This document shows positions 1-8,187 of a DNA stretch of 39,221 nucleotides, in pieces. Position 1 is the stretch's first letter. Each line of letters begins with the position of its first letter. The notes under the pieces were generated by a model. It had not been told where the DNA came from, did not search any database, and saw only the letters and a program-made list of their open reading frames with translations. A program made the translations under genes and the position numbers. This stretch comes from Treponema sp. (GTDB lineage: Bacteria > Spirochaetota > Spirochaetia > Treponematales > Breznakiellaceae): NCBI GenBank assembly GCA_031290325.1, contig JAITNU010000028.1:1-39221 (forward strand), in the 5' to 3' direction.

Positions 1-134
1 AGGCTCAACAACTCCTGACCATCGAGAACGCGATTCGGGAACAGCTTCCCGAAGGACTCATAGAGCGGATCACCGGCGCGGATGTCAAGACTATACGGAA
101 AGTTAAGGCGCGGTTGAAGAAGGCCGGTGTATAG
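1..134 (+). CDS. 3' end of an unidentified gene (partial)
   Basis: An open frame enters from the left edge (codons begin at position 3) and stops at TAG 132-134. The last 43 residues are helical and charged, and end in several Lys/Arg residues (TIRKVKARLKKAGV). I do not recognise the family. A helix-turn-helix or transposase/nuclease C-terminus would fit the composition, but nothing proves it. A second frame is open to about position 111, so the frame choice is a judgement based on codon quality. Confidence 0.35.
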   Translation, partial: AQQLLTIENAIREQLPEGLIERITGADVKTIRKVKARLKKAGV

Positions 135-221
135 TACGCAACAATGGAAAAGATGGAGAAAATGAAGTCGTCCCTGCAAACCTGACCAGCCTTCTCAGTT
201 TCCACATAATAGGGTATAATC

Positions 222-909
222 ATGTATGTACATGGTGCTGCCCTTTTTCTTCATTATATTGAATACGCCACCATCTCCCCCTATCTCCCTTTCTGAGTCC
301 GGGACTTGGGCTATAGTCCGGCTGTCGTGGGGATACTCCTGGGGGATCTTTGAAGGGGTCCTGGGGCCTTTTATCTTCGGCCATTTCGCGGATAAATGGG
401 GACGGTACAAGCCGGGCCTGGTCATCACCCATATCCTGGTGCTTATCCCGGCGATTCCCCTGGCCCTGTTTACCAAATCATCTCCGCTCCTGGTTGTCAC
501 TGGGCTTCCGGTCCTCCATGCCCCTTTTGGAAGCGGTAACCACCATCAGTATTGGGAACACCGGCGATTACGGCAAGATCAGAACCGCAGGGTCCATCAG
601 TTTCATCCTGATGATGCTTCCTGCAAGGGGTCCCCTTTTTGCGCCCCCAGGTTCCCTTCAATATTGCGATATGGATTATTTCGAGCTGCATCCCCCCTGA
701 ACGCCGGGCATGTCCCTCTACCTTGCCTTTGGCACCGGTCTTCCAACCTTCATAGGCAACATCCTGGGAGGCTTCATCGTGGAGCATCTGGGATATCATC
801 AGTCCCTTTTCGGCTCCTTTGCCTCCCGGTGATAGCGATAGGCATCTATGGGTTTATTGTGCTGTACCGGAAGAAAACCGTACTATTGGATAGAGAATGC
901 AGGCTTTAA
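222..909 (+). pseudogene. Decayed MFS-type transporter
   Basis: Pieces of one major facilitator superfamily protein lie in order but in different frames. From ATG 222 the frame reads about 24 residues, including IEYATISPYLPF, to a TGA near 294. A second frame then gives LGYSPAVVGILLG. A third gives GIFEGVLGPFIFGHFADKWGR, the usual loop 2-3 signature. Next come GDYGKIRTAGSISFILMML, GNILGGFIVEHLGYHQSLFG and a last helix ending in RKK. At least four indels are needed to rejoin them, and part of the middle may be deleted. The order and spacing resemble MFS_1-like (LacY/nucleoside symporter type) permeases. A TATAAT at 215-220 just before the start may be an old promoter. The substrate cannot be told. 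Confidence 0.75.
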
Positions 910-2045
910 TACTTTATGGGACGAACCTGTTCTTCAGATATCTTGCGGCCGTTTTCCCAGATCGCCCGGAGTATCTCCTCGCCGTTCATATAGAGGGATT
1001 CAACTTCCCGGGCCTGTTCCTGGCGAACGACCCGTTCCAGTACACCCCGGTTGTAATCCCGTTCGATGATGCGGTCCCCCTGGTGGTCGTATTCATATTC
1101 GGTACGCCGTTCATCGTCCCCGGACTTCCAGTCTACTGAGGCCAGCCGGTCTCCGGTCCAGGTATTGCGTATTTCACTCAGGATAGTGCCTGCTTCGTCC
1201 CACCTGGTTTCGGTCAAGACCCTTCCCCGCTCATCGGTGGTGTATACTACCCGGTCTCCAGGCTTATTGCTTGAACTGGAGAGGACATCCTGCATAAAGG
1301 TCGAACTATAGGCGGTACCGGGGCTGACAAAATTTTCATTCACCAACGCGTGTAAGCGCAACGGGGGGAAGGGCAGCCGTGTTAAACGGGCTTCTTCTGA
1401 AACTGCCTGATGATACACCCGCTCTATCGACCGAAGGGTATTTGAACGGGTATACCGGTAATAATCGGTTGTAATCGTGGTAATACGTGAACTATCCTCC
1501 AGCACCGGCTCGGTGGGTTCGGACCGGGAAACCGGGGTTTTCAAGCGGGTTTCCATCCTGATGAGTACCATGTTATTATAGAAATACACGATGATCTGTT
1601 CGGTATTGTCCGGATAACGTTGATGTTCCTCGGTAATCAGGTTGTTTTCATCGTAGATTTCGATGAAACCGGTGGGAGTCTCAGGCTCACCGGTTTCAGT
1701 CGCGTCCTGGGGAACATCCGCAACCAGGGAGGCAACCAGTCTTGTGGTTCTCTTTGCATCCTTGAATATCCACTGGCGACGTAATTCTTTGCCGTCTTCA
1801 TAGAGAATATGCAGCTCAATCCGGTAGGAGGGAGTATAGTATTGGCCTAAGGGTTCCGGCAGCTCCGCCAGTGAAGCAGTACCAACCTCAAGGCAGTACT
1901 TACTCCGCAAGGCGACAAGCTGTGAAAGGGCAGGTTCCAGGGCCATACCGGCGGCGTTGGAAAAGTACCATTCCTGGGCAGCGGCGTTTCCGGCCACCAT
2001 GCTGGTCCACAGGAGGACGGACATCCAGCGAATAGGACTACGCAA
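906..2045 (-). CDS. Exported hypothetical protein with YD-like C-terminal motifs
   Basis: Unrecognised protein of about 379 residues. I place the start at TTG 2045, which overlaps the ftsY stop (TTGCGTAG) and gives a classic signal peptide: basic RSPIRW, hydrophobic stretch, then a likely cleavage after AAA-Q. ATG 2024 is the alternative. The mature part is rich in charged residues. Its C-terminal third contains phrases such as YTTDERGRVLTETRWDEAG and YEYDHQGDRIIERDYNRG, which resemble the YD/RHS type of beta-strand repeat. I infer a periplasmic or surface-attached protein. It is the last gene of the prfB-PEGA-ftsY operon, and its stop lies at the end of the decayed transporter. No enzymatic motif is visible. 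Confidence 0.7.
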   Translation of the reverse strand: MRSPIRWMSVLLWTSMVAGNAAAQEWYFSNAAGMALEPALSQLVALRSKYCLEVGTASLAELPEPLGQYYTPSYRIELHILYEDGKELRRQWIFKDAKRTTRLVASLVADVPQDATETGEPETPTGFIEIYDENNLITEEHQRYPDNTEQIIVYFYNNMVLIRMETRLKTPVSRSEPTEPVLEDSSRITTITTDYYRYTRSNTLRSIERVYHQAVSEEARLTRLPFPPLRLHALVNENFVSPGTAYSSTFMQDVLSSSSNKPGDRVVYTTDERGRVLTETRWDEAGTILSEIRNTWTGDRLASVDWKSGDDERRTEYEYDHQGDRIIERDYNRGVLERVVRQEQAREVESLYMNGEEILRAIWENGRKISEEQVRPIKY

Positions 2046-2931
2046 GGCCGGCAAATCCAAAGGCATAGGCATGGGGATCAAAGGGGGCGATGTTCTGGTA
2101 TTGTTCACCATCGCAGGTAAAGATCACCGGAAGGCCCAGGTCCTCTGATAGTGAAAAAACCACACCCCCCCGTGCGCTGGAATCACATTTGGTCAGGACT
2201 ATGCCGTCCAGGGCAACCGCCTCGTGGAATATGGTGGCCTGAGCCAGGGCATTTCTGCCGGTGGTGGCATCCAGCACGAGCAACTTGATATACCGGGTAC
2301 CGGCAGCCTTGGACATCACGACCCGGTCTATCTTTTTTAATTCCTCCACCAAGGCGGATTTGGTGTGCATCCTGCCTGCCGTATCGGCGATGATGAGGTC
2401 CCCTCCGCCGGACCGGGCCGCGTCAAGGGCATCATAGACCACTGCCGCCGGGTCTCCCCCGTGTTTATGGGCCACCACCCGCACCCCCAGGCGTTCGCCA
2501 TGAATGATAAGCTGCTCAATGGCCGCCGCACGGAAGGTATCTGCTGCCGCGAGAATGGGTTTGCGGTTCTGAGAACGGTACCAGGCTGTCAGCTTCGCGG
2601 CGGTGGTGGTTTTTCCCACCCCATTCACCCCCAAAAGCAGGATGACCGTTAAGGTCCCGGGGGGAAGCTCACGAGTCGCGGCACCGGTACTCCCCAATTC
2701 CCGAAGGGTCCCTTCAAGCAGATCTGCCAGGGCGCGGCGTACCCCCTCTCCAGTGGTGATTTTCTCTTTTTTACAGATATTCCGCAGGGTATCCACGGTC
2801 TTATAGGCGCCGGCAGCGCCAAAATCCCCTTCTACAAGGAGATCCGTCAAGTCTTCAAACAGGGCTTCCGAGACCGCCGGACGGATGCCGAAAAAATTTT
2901 TCAAACGCTCAGTAAAAGCGTGTAGTCCCAT
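2038..2931 (-). CDS. ftsY: Signal recognition particle receptor FtsY
   Basis: FtsY is the SRP receptor GTPase that docks ribosome-SRP complexes at the inner membrane. The protein has 297 residues, with only a short N-terminal helix bundle and no long acidic A domain. Visible motifs are the P-loop GVNGVGKTT (101-109), ADTFRAAA (130-137), DTAGR (183-187), TKCD (247-250) and the terminal GFAGLA. All nucleotide-binding elements are intact. The start ATG 2931 follows an AAGGA about nine bases upstream. It lies 14 bases after the PEGA gene and overlaps the next gene. The assignment is firm. The short A domain suggests membrane attachment through the amphipathic N-terminus, as in other spirochaetes and Gram-positives (inference). 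Confidence 0.96.
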   Translation of the reverse strand: MGLHAFTERLKNFFGIRPAVSEALFEDLTDLLVEGDFGAAGAYKTVDTLRNICKKEKITTGEGVRRALADLLEGTLRELGSTGAATRELPPGTLTVILLLGVNGVGKTTTAAKLTAWYRSQNRKPILAAADTFRAAAIEQLIIHGERLGVRVVAHKHGGDPAAVVYDALDAARSGGGDLIIADTAGRMHTKSALVEELKKIDRVVMSKAAGTRYIKLLVLDATTGRNALAQATIFHEAVALDGIVLTKCDSSARGGVVFSLSEDLGLPVIFTCDGEQYQNIAPFDPHAYAFGFAGLA

Positions 2932-2945
2932 GATTCGCTATCCTT

Positions 2946-4490
2946 TTATGTACCTTTTCGTTGGGTTGATCGTGCCAGTTGCGGGGCATCTTTCCATCCG
3001 TTATATAAATACAACACAGTACGAACAACAAATTCTGCTGATACAGCCCCGAATACAATCCACGCACCAATGGAAATCTTCTGGGTCACCATTATATCCT
3101 CATACAGCTCAACGGTGGGTTGAGCCTGATACCCGGCTATTTGGGAACTATAGATACCCTGTATGACAAAGGCCACGGGCAGGGTAATCCAAAACCTTCC
3201 ATAGGCCCCATAAAACCGCCTTCTGGCTTTTTCGACCGGTTTGGTCCCCTCTGGTGGGGGCTTACGTGTTTTCAGTACCAGAGTCCCCCCGGCTTCAGCA
3301 GTACCCTGGAGAGCGCTCTTGGTTCGAGAATCCTCTAAGCTCAAAACCACCGAAGTATGTTCTCCTTCCGGTGTTTCAACCCGGTAATATTCATAGTGAT
3401 GCATCGGCGTATCCATACTCAGGGGCGTTTGCCCGATGTACAAGGCCCCCCGATATACGGATGCACCAGGTTTATCAGGTACCGTAATGTTGAGGGCCCC
3501 GTGGCTGAGGGGTTGTAAGTTAATATACAATTCCGCCAGTTCCCCGGACTTGAGTTCCAGGGGTATGGAAACCGCCTCATGCTGATCCGCGAAGCTCTCA
3601 ATTTCAATGGTACCAGCAGGACGTTCTATAGTCTCAGCCTGGCCTGCCAGGGAGCTGTCTATGAATACCCGGGCATCTTCCGGCACTGTATGGACCACCA
3701 CCGCGCCCAGGGGCATTCCGGAAACCGTTGCGACCAGTCTGTTGGCTAAGGTATTCACCATCTGGTCAGTAGTTTCCGTTGAAAAAACAACACTATCCTC
3801 ATATTGAAAGGATCGGGTATACCGGGTATACATCCGCAGGGTCACATAAAAGCGGCCATGAAATTCAATGATCTTCCCTGTCAGAAAAGCGTCGGCCTTT
3901 TGGGTAACGCAAAAGCGGTATTCCCCACCTTCCGCAGGAGGCACGGGAAAACTGCCTTTGATATTCTCTTCGGTCAATTTAAAACCCGGCTCAAGGACAA
4001 TCAGGGGAATTTCCGCTTCGGTCTCGATGAGGGCTTCCTCCAGTTTTTGTATCTCTGCGTCAATGACCTTTAAACGTTTCCGGTACTTCCATTCCGGGTC
4101 TCCCTGGTACACGAGTAAATCCCGTTCCCCCCGTTTTGCCGCCAGGGTTTGCGCCGCAACAGCACGGGTCTTTGACCAGGCATAATCCCCGTAATAGGCG
4201 TATTCCCGAACCATCCGGGATCTGGTGTGTACTGCGCCCAGGGATCTGATAAGGCGCCTGGTCATATCCTCCCCTATCTGCTGCCGGGATATAGGAAGCG
4301 CGGAAATATCAAAAGCCGTCACCGCGAGGACCCATTCCCCGTTCTGAGGTGTTTTTTCCGTTTTCGCTTCAGACGTTCCCAGAGCACAGACCCTTCCTGC
4401 CACACAAAAGAAAACCAGCGCCAGACAGCAATACCCTTGAACCGTGAAGCAGGCCACTTCCTTCTGTACCAGGGCGTTGCGTTTCCTCAT
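2946..4490 (-). CDS. PEGA-domain exported membrane protein
   Basis: A 514-residue protein with an N-terminal signal segment (hydrophobic run CCLALVFFCVAG, then ALGTSEAK). About 200 residues of unknown alpha/beta region follow, with a charged helix around RKRLKVIDAEIQKLEEAL. Then come PEGA-type beta modules (GAVVVHTVPEDARVFIDSSL and a second unit around ALNITVPDKPGASVYRGALY). Two hydrophobic helices lie near the C-terminus. PEGA domains are common in spirochaete and delta-proteobacterial surface proteins and are thought to hold extracellular structures. The start ATG 4490 overlaps the prfB stop (ATGA), so the two are translationally coupled. The function is unknown. An envelope-anchored role is inferred from the signal and helices. 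Confidence 0.8.
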   Translation of the reverse strand: MRKRNALVQKEVACFTVQGYCCLALVFFCVAGRVCALGTSEAKTEKTPQNGEWVLAVTAFDISALPISRQQIGEDMTRRLIRSLGAVHTRSRMVREYAYYGDYAWSKTRAVAAQTLAAKRGERDLLVYQGDPEWKYRKRLKVIDAEIQKLEEALIETEAEIPLIVLEPGFKLTEENIKGSFPVPPAEGGEYRFCVTQKADAFLTGKIIEFHGRFYVTLRMYTRYTRSFQYEDSVVFSTETTDQMVNTLANRLVATVSGMPLGAVVVHTVPEDARVFIDSSLAGQAETIERPAGTIEIESFADQHEAVSIPLELKSGELAELYINLQPLSHGALNITVPDKPGASVYRGALYIGQTPLSMDTPMHHYEYYRVETPEGEHTSVVLSLEDSRTKSALQGTAEAGGTLVLKTRKPPPEGTKPVEKARRRFYGAYGRFWITLPVAFVIQGIYSSQIAGYQAQPTVELYEDIMVTQKISIGAWIVFGAVSAEFVVRTVLYLYNGWKDAPQLARSTQRKGT

Positions 4491-5597
4491 GCGTGGATTT
4501 GATTCCAGGCAAACCGTAAGTACTCCTCAATGAACGGATCAATAGCTCCATCCATGACAGCCTGTATGTTGCCGATCTCCACCTTGGTCCGGTAATCCTT
4601 CACCATAGTATAGGGCTGGAAAACATAAGACCGGATCTGATTGCCCCAGGAAATATCCTTCTTTTCCTGGGCAAACTTTTCATTTTCCTTTTCCTTTTCC
4701 TGGCGGTAATACGCATAGAGCCGGGCTTTGAGTATGCTCATCGCAATGGCCCGGTTCTTGATCTGACTCCGTTCATTCTGACAGGTCACCACGATGCCCG
4801 TGGGGAGGTGGGTGAACCGCACCGCACTGTCGGTCTTGTTTACATGCTGCCCCCCGGCGCCTCCTGAACGGTAGGTATCCACCCGCAGATCCTCGGTCCG
4901 GATATCCACTGCTATGGAATCGTCGATCACCGGAAATATGTAGGCCGAGGCAAAGGAGGTATGCCGCCGGGCGTTTGCGTCAAAGGGGGAGATCCGTACC
5001 AGACGGTGGACCCCGGATTCACCCTTGAGATACCCATAGGCATAGTCCCCTTCAATCTTAACGGTGGCGGATTTGATCCCCCCTTCGGCTTCCAGGCGAT
5101 CCACCTCTTCCAGGGAGAATCCCCGCCGCTCCGCCCAGCGGAGGTACATCCGGTACAGCATCTGGGACCAGTCACATGCCTCAGTCCCCCCTGCACCGGA
5201 ATGGATAGTGAGGAAGCAGCCGTTCCTATCCACTTCCCCACCCATGAGTTCAAGGATGTTCTGCCATTCATAACGAGTGCTCAGGTCCGCTAAGGTACGC
5301 TCAATTTCCCCGTCCTGGGACTCATCCTGGACTTCACAGGCCAGTTCATAGAGTATCCCCAGGTCCTCAATTTCCCCATACAGGTTTTTCCAGGGTTCAT
5401 ACCGGGCCTTGAGGGTCTTGAGTTCCCCCATGAGTTTCTCCGCCCCAGCCTGATCGTTCCAGAAATCCGCTTCCCCCGCCTTCTTTTCTATATCAGCGAT
5501 ACGCTGTCCAAAAGAAGCGTCCTCAAAGACGCCTCCAGGTCGCGTAGATATGGGCCTTCAATGTTTCAATAGGCGTCCCTAATTCAGATAACAACAT
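4487..5597 (-). CDS. prfB: Peptide chain release factor 2, with programmed +1 frameshift
   Basis: RF2 recognises UGA and UAA stop codons and triggers peptide release. The conventional frame gives only 314 residues from ATG 5431 and lacks the N-terminal helix. Reading from ATG 5597 gives 24 codons ending in CTT, then an in-frame TGA (5523-5525). A +1 shift joins this to the main frame (next codon GAG) and yields 369 residues, the normal family length. The SPF stop-reading tripeptide is at residues 203-205 and the GGQ hydrolysis motif at 248-250, almost exactly where E. coli RF2 has them. The start has a weak ribosome site. It is the first gene of an operon with the PEGA protein, ftsY and an exported protein. 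Confidence 0.95.
5523..5536 (-). promoter_or_regulatory. prfB: prfB autoregulatory +1 frameshift signal
   Basis: Reading the minus strand: a Shine-Dalgarno-like GGAGG (5536-5532), three bases CGT, the slippery CTT (5528-5526), then TGA (5525-5523) followed by G. This is the same arrangement as the E. coli site (SD-like, three bases, CUU UGA C). When RF2 is scarce the TGA is read slowly and the ribosome slips one base to continue. The classical four-base stop UGAC is here UGAG. UGAG is not the strongest termination context, but it is compatible with slipping. Confidence 0.93.
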
Positions 5598-5700
5598 ACC
5601 ACTAACGTACAGGAAAGCGGGAAATCTGTCAAATAGGTGCAAAGGGATCCTTGCCAACACCACCTATAGTAACCTCCAATAATTGCAATCAACCGGGCAC

Positions 5701-6276
5701 TTACCAATTCTCCCCCAGCACTTCAAAGTAGTCCTGAGGATGCACACAGGCTGGACATACCTTTGGCGCCTCGGTCCCTTCATGGATATACCCGCAGTTA
5801 AGACAGCGCCAAAAGGTGCTCTTGTCCTTCTTGAATACCCTGCCGGCATCCAGATTGTCCTTGAGCTGCTGATACCGCCTGGCATGCTGCTTTTCCGCTA
5901 CCGAAATAGCTTCAAACACATCGGCAATGGCGCCGAACCCCTCTTCCCGTGCGGTCTTGGCAAAGGCAGGGTACAGCTCCTGCCATTCATGAGCTTCACC
6001 ACCGGCAGCGGCCCTGAGGTTCTCCGCAGTTGTACCGATAAGCCCTGCGGGAAAAGACGCCTCAATGGTGAGATCCCCGCCTTCAAGAAACTTAAAAAAC
6101 CGTTTGGCATGTTCCTTTTCCTGCTCCGCAGTTTCGGTAAAGACCTGGAATATCTGAATATACCCCTCTTTTTTAGCCACACTGGCAAAATAGGTATACC
6201 GGTTCCTCGCCTGGGACTCACCTGCAAAGGCGATGAGCAGATTTTTTTCGGTTTGAGTTCCCTTTACACTTGCCAT
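5701..6276 (-). CDS. rbr: Rubrerythrin
   Basis: A 191-residue non-haem iron peroxidase that reduces hydrogen peroxide in the cytoplasm of anaerobes. The N-terminal ferritin-like four-helix domain has the di-iron ligands E20, E53/H56 (EQEKEHAKRF), E94/E97 (GEAHEWQE) and E128/H131 (AEKQHARRY). The C-terminal rubredoxin domain carries Cys158, Cys161, Cys174 and Cys177. All ligands are present and the length is normal. ATG 6276 is preceded by AAGGAG. It stands alone between prfB and the divergent antiporter gene and has its own promoter (6352-6381). It fits a strict anaerobe facing occasional oxygen. Confidence 0.96.
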   Translation of the reverse strand: MASVKGTQTEKNLLIAFAGESQARNRYTYFASVAKKEGYIQIFQVFTETAEQEKEHAKRFFKFLEGGDLTIEASFPAGLIGTTAENLRAAAGGEAHEWQELYPAFAKTAREEGFGAIADVFEAISVAEKQHARRYQQLKDNLDAGRVFKKDKSTFWRCLNCGYIHEGTEAPKVCPACVHPQDYFEVLGENW

Positions 6277-6351
6277 TCCTATGCTCCTTACAAAAAATTA
6301 TTTTTTGCTTCTTTCAAAACCAGATTAGTTTCGTAAAGAATACTTCTATTC

Positions 6352-6381
6352 AGTATATGCCTTTTCCCCCTGATTTATCAA
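6352..6381 (-). promoter_or_regulatory. Sigma-70-like promoter of rubrerythrin
   Basis: On the minus strand, TTGATA (6381-6376), an 18-base spacer and TATACT (6357-6352), about 75 bases upstream of the rubrerythrin start. The boxes are five of six matches each. I saw no clear PerR-type palindrome in the leader. Confidence 0.55.
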
Positions 6382-6398
6382 CTCACCTTACGCACAGT

Positions 6399-6448
6399 CC
6401 GCGGATTAACGCGGATTAACGCGGATTTCCAATCCGTGAAAATCCGCG
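6399..6448. repeat. Short GCGGATTAAC repeat with inverted copies
   Basis: Units GCGGATTAAC at 6401-6410 and 6411-6420 are followed by a diverged third copy at 6421-6430. Inverted AATCCG copies follow at 6431-6436 and AATCCGCG at 6441-6448. The segment 6420-6448 can fold with an 8-bp stem (CGCGGATT with AATCCGCG), and GGATT-TCC-AATCC can form a tighter alternative. The array lies between the divergent promoters of rubrerythrin and the antiporter. It resembles the dispersed intergenic GGATTAAC-type repeats that I recall from many bacterial genomes (recollection, not searched). Confidence 0.7.
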
Positions 6449-6493
6449 TAACATGAGTGAAAAGTGTAACCGCAAAGGACGCATGAATAGATA

Positions 6494-6522
6494 TTGATAA
6501 GATAGTGAAATAAGCATATAGT
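6494..6522 (+). promoter_or_regulatory. Sigma-70-like promoter of the NhaC-type gene
   Basis: TTGATA (6494-6499), 17-base spacer, TATAGT (6517-6522), about 33 bases upstream of the start codon at 6556. A strong ribosome site (AAAAGGAG) follows at about 6542-6549. Confidence 0.55.
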
Positions 6523-6555
6523 GGTGAAAATTAGCGAACAAAAAAGGAGTTTCGC

Positions 6556-8130
6556 ATGAATCTTGAAGCTGTTAATGTAGGCATTTGGTCGGTGGTACCG
6601 CCGATCATCGCCATCGCGCTGGCGCTCATCACCAGGGAGGTGATCTTTTCCCTGGTGCTGGGCATCATGTCGGGCGTACTGATCTACTGTTTTGGCGCAG
6701 GACTGGGCTTGATGGCCATCTTCAACACGACCGTTGACGTGATGGTAAACAGTGTATCGGGTAACGCCTCGATGATCATCTTCCTGTCGATGCTGGGGGC
6801 CTTGGTCGCCCTGATAACCCGTGCCGGAGGCTCCCTGGCCTATGGCAACTGGGCCTCCCGCAAGCTCAAGAGCAGACGGAGCGCCGGGCTTCTCACTGCG
6901 CTGCTGGGCATCCTCATCTTCATTGATGACTACTTCAACTGCCTCACCGTGGGTACCGTGATGAAGCCGGTCACCGACCGCTACAAGATCAGCCGCGAGA
7001 AGCTGGCCTACCTCATTGACGCCACTGCCGCGCCGGTCTGCGTCATCGCACCGATTTCCTCGTGGTCAGCCTCGGTGGTGGCCTACTACCCCACGGAATC
7101 CGGCATCACCGGTATGCAAGCCTTCGTTACGGCCATACCGATCAACCTGTACGCCGTGCTGTCCCTCATCATGATCCTGTGGATCGCCACGAAGAAAAAC
7201 GCTGACTTTGGCCCGATGGCCCGGGCCGAAAAGCGTGCGCTGGAGATGGACACCCTCCAGGACGATTCCATCGCAATGCAGGACGACATTGCCCGCCTTT
7301 CGGTGTCCGAAAAGGGCACGGTACTCGATCTCATCGTGCCGGTACTTTTCCTCGTGGTCTTCTGCATCGCCGGGATGCTTTTCTACGGCGGCCTCTGGGA
7401 CGGCACAGGCAAGTCCCTGTACCAGGCCTTCGGCGACACCGACGCCGGCATGGCCCTCTCCCTCGGCGGCTTCTGCGCGATCCTCGCGTCGTTCTTCATC
7501 TATGTGCCGCGTGGCCTCGTTAAGTTTGTCGATTTCTTTGCCAGCATCGTCGCCGGTGTCAAGGCAATGGTACCCGCCATCCTGATACTCACCCTCGCGT
7601 GGACCATTGCCGGCGTTTGCCGCAACCAGCTTCAAACCGGCCAGTACATCGCCGACGTGGTACAGAACTCCGCGATGCCCGTGGGCCTCATTCCGGCGAT
7701 CATGTTCCTCTGCGCCTGCGGCATCTCCTTTGCCACCGGCACCTCCTGGGGTACCTTCGGCATTCTCATCCCGATCACGATCAACGTGTGCGACCTTGTA
7801 GCGCCCTATCTGTCGATCATCAGCCTCGCAGCGGTGATGGGCGGCTCGGTCTTCGGCGATCACTGTTCGCCCATCTCTGACACCACGATCCTCTCATCCA
7901 CCGGCGCAGGCTGCCGCCACATCGACCACGTATCCACGCAGATACCCTACGCCCTCACCGTGGCAACCGCTTGTTTCATCGGTTACATCATCTCCGGCTT
8001 CACCGGCCACCTGGGTTTCGGCGTTGCCGTGGGCATCGCGCTGCCTGTTTCGCTGGCCATACTCTTCGGGTTGCTGCTGGTGCTACCCAAGGTCATAGGC
8101 GCACATAAGAGGAGATTGGTAACAAGATAA
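6556..8130 (+). CDS. NhaC-family Na+/H+ antiporter
   Basis: A 524-residue polytopic membrane protein of the NhaC / Na+:H+ antiporter superfamily, which exchanges cytoplasmic sodium (or carries an organic anion or amino acid) against protons. It has about twelve hydrophobic helices. The central signature includes FIDDYFNCLTVGTVMKPVTD and IDATAAPVCVIAPISSW. A second half has GTSWGTFGILIPI and FGDHCSPISDTTILSSTG, the repeat typical of the family. A soluble acidic loop lies around residues 218-260. Third codon positions are clearly richer in C and G than in neighbouring genes, which could mean recent transfer. It has its own promoter. Substrate specificity cannot be read from sequence; a lysine or malate/lactate exchanger would look similar. 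Confidence 0.85.
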   Translation: MNLEAVNVGIWSVVPPIIAIALALITREVIFSLVLGIMSGVLIYCFGAGLGLMAIFNTTVDVMVNSVSGNASMIIFLSMLGALVALITRAGGSLAYGNWASRKLKSRRSAGLLTALLGILIFIDDYFNCLTVGTVMKPVTDRYKISREKLAYLIDATAAPVCVIAPISSWSASVVAYYPTESGITGMQAFVTAIPINLYAVLSLIMILWIATKKNADFGPMARAEKRALEMDTLQDDSIAMQDDIARLSVSEKGTVLDLIVPVLFLVVFCIAGMLFYGGLWDGTGKSLYQAFGDTDAGMALSLGGFCAILASFFIYVPRGLVKFVDFFASIVAGVKAMVPAILILTLAWTIAGVCRNQLQTGQYIADVVQNSAMPVGLIPAIMFLCACGISFATGTSWGTFGILIPITINVCDLVAPYLSIISLAAVMGGSVFGDHCSPISDTTILSSTGAGCRHIDHVSTQIPYALTVATACFIGYIISGFTGHLGFGVAVGIALPVSLAILFGLLLVLPKVIGAHKRRLVTR

Positions 8131-8133
8131 CAC

Positions 8134-8162
8134 TTGACAAGAAAGATAGATATATCTATAAT
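8134..8162 (+). promoter_or_regulatory. Consensus sigma-70 promoter of the hydrolase gene
   Basis: TTGACA (8134-8139), 17-base spacer, TATAAT (8157-8162): a perfect match to both consensus boxes at optimal spacing, starting four bases after the antiporter stop. The ribosome site AAGGAG lies just before ATG 8188. The hydrolase is therefore probably transcribed on its own and strongly. Confidence 0.8.
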
Positions 8163-8187
8163 TCTACGAGGGTTATAAGGAGACCTT

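Noticed and set aside
6399-6448. CRISPR array
   Set aside because: The units are only 10 bases, adjacent without spacers, and no cas genes are present.
7066-7863. Minus-strand open frame of 265 codons opposite the antiporter gene
   Set aside because: It is an antisense shadow created by high third-position GC; the composition is abnormal (His/Asp/Gly-rich) and there is no family resemblance.
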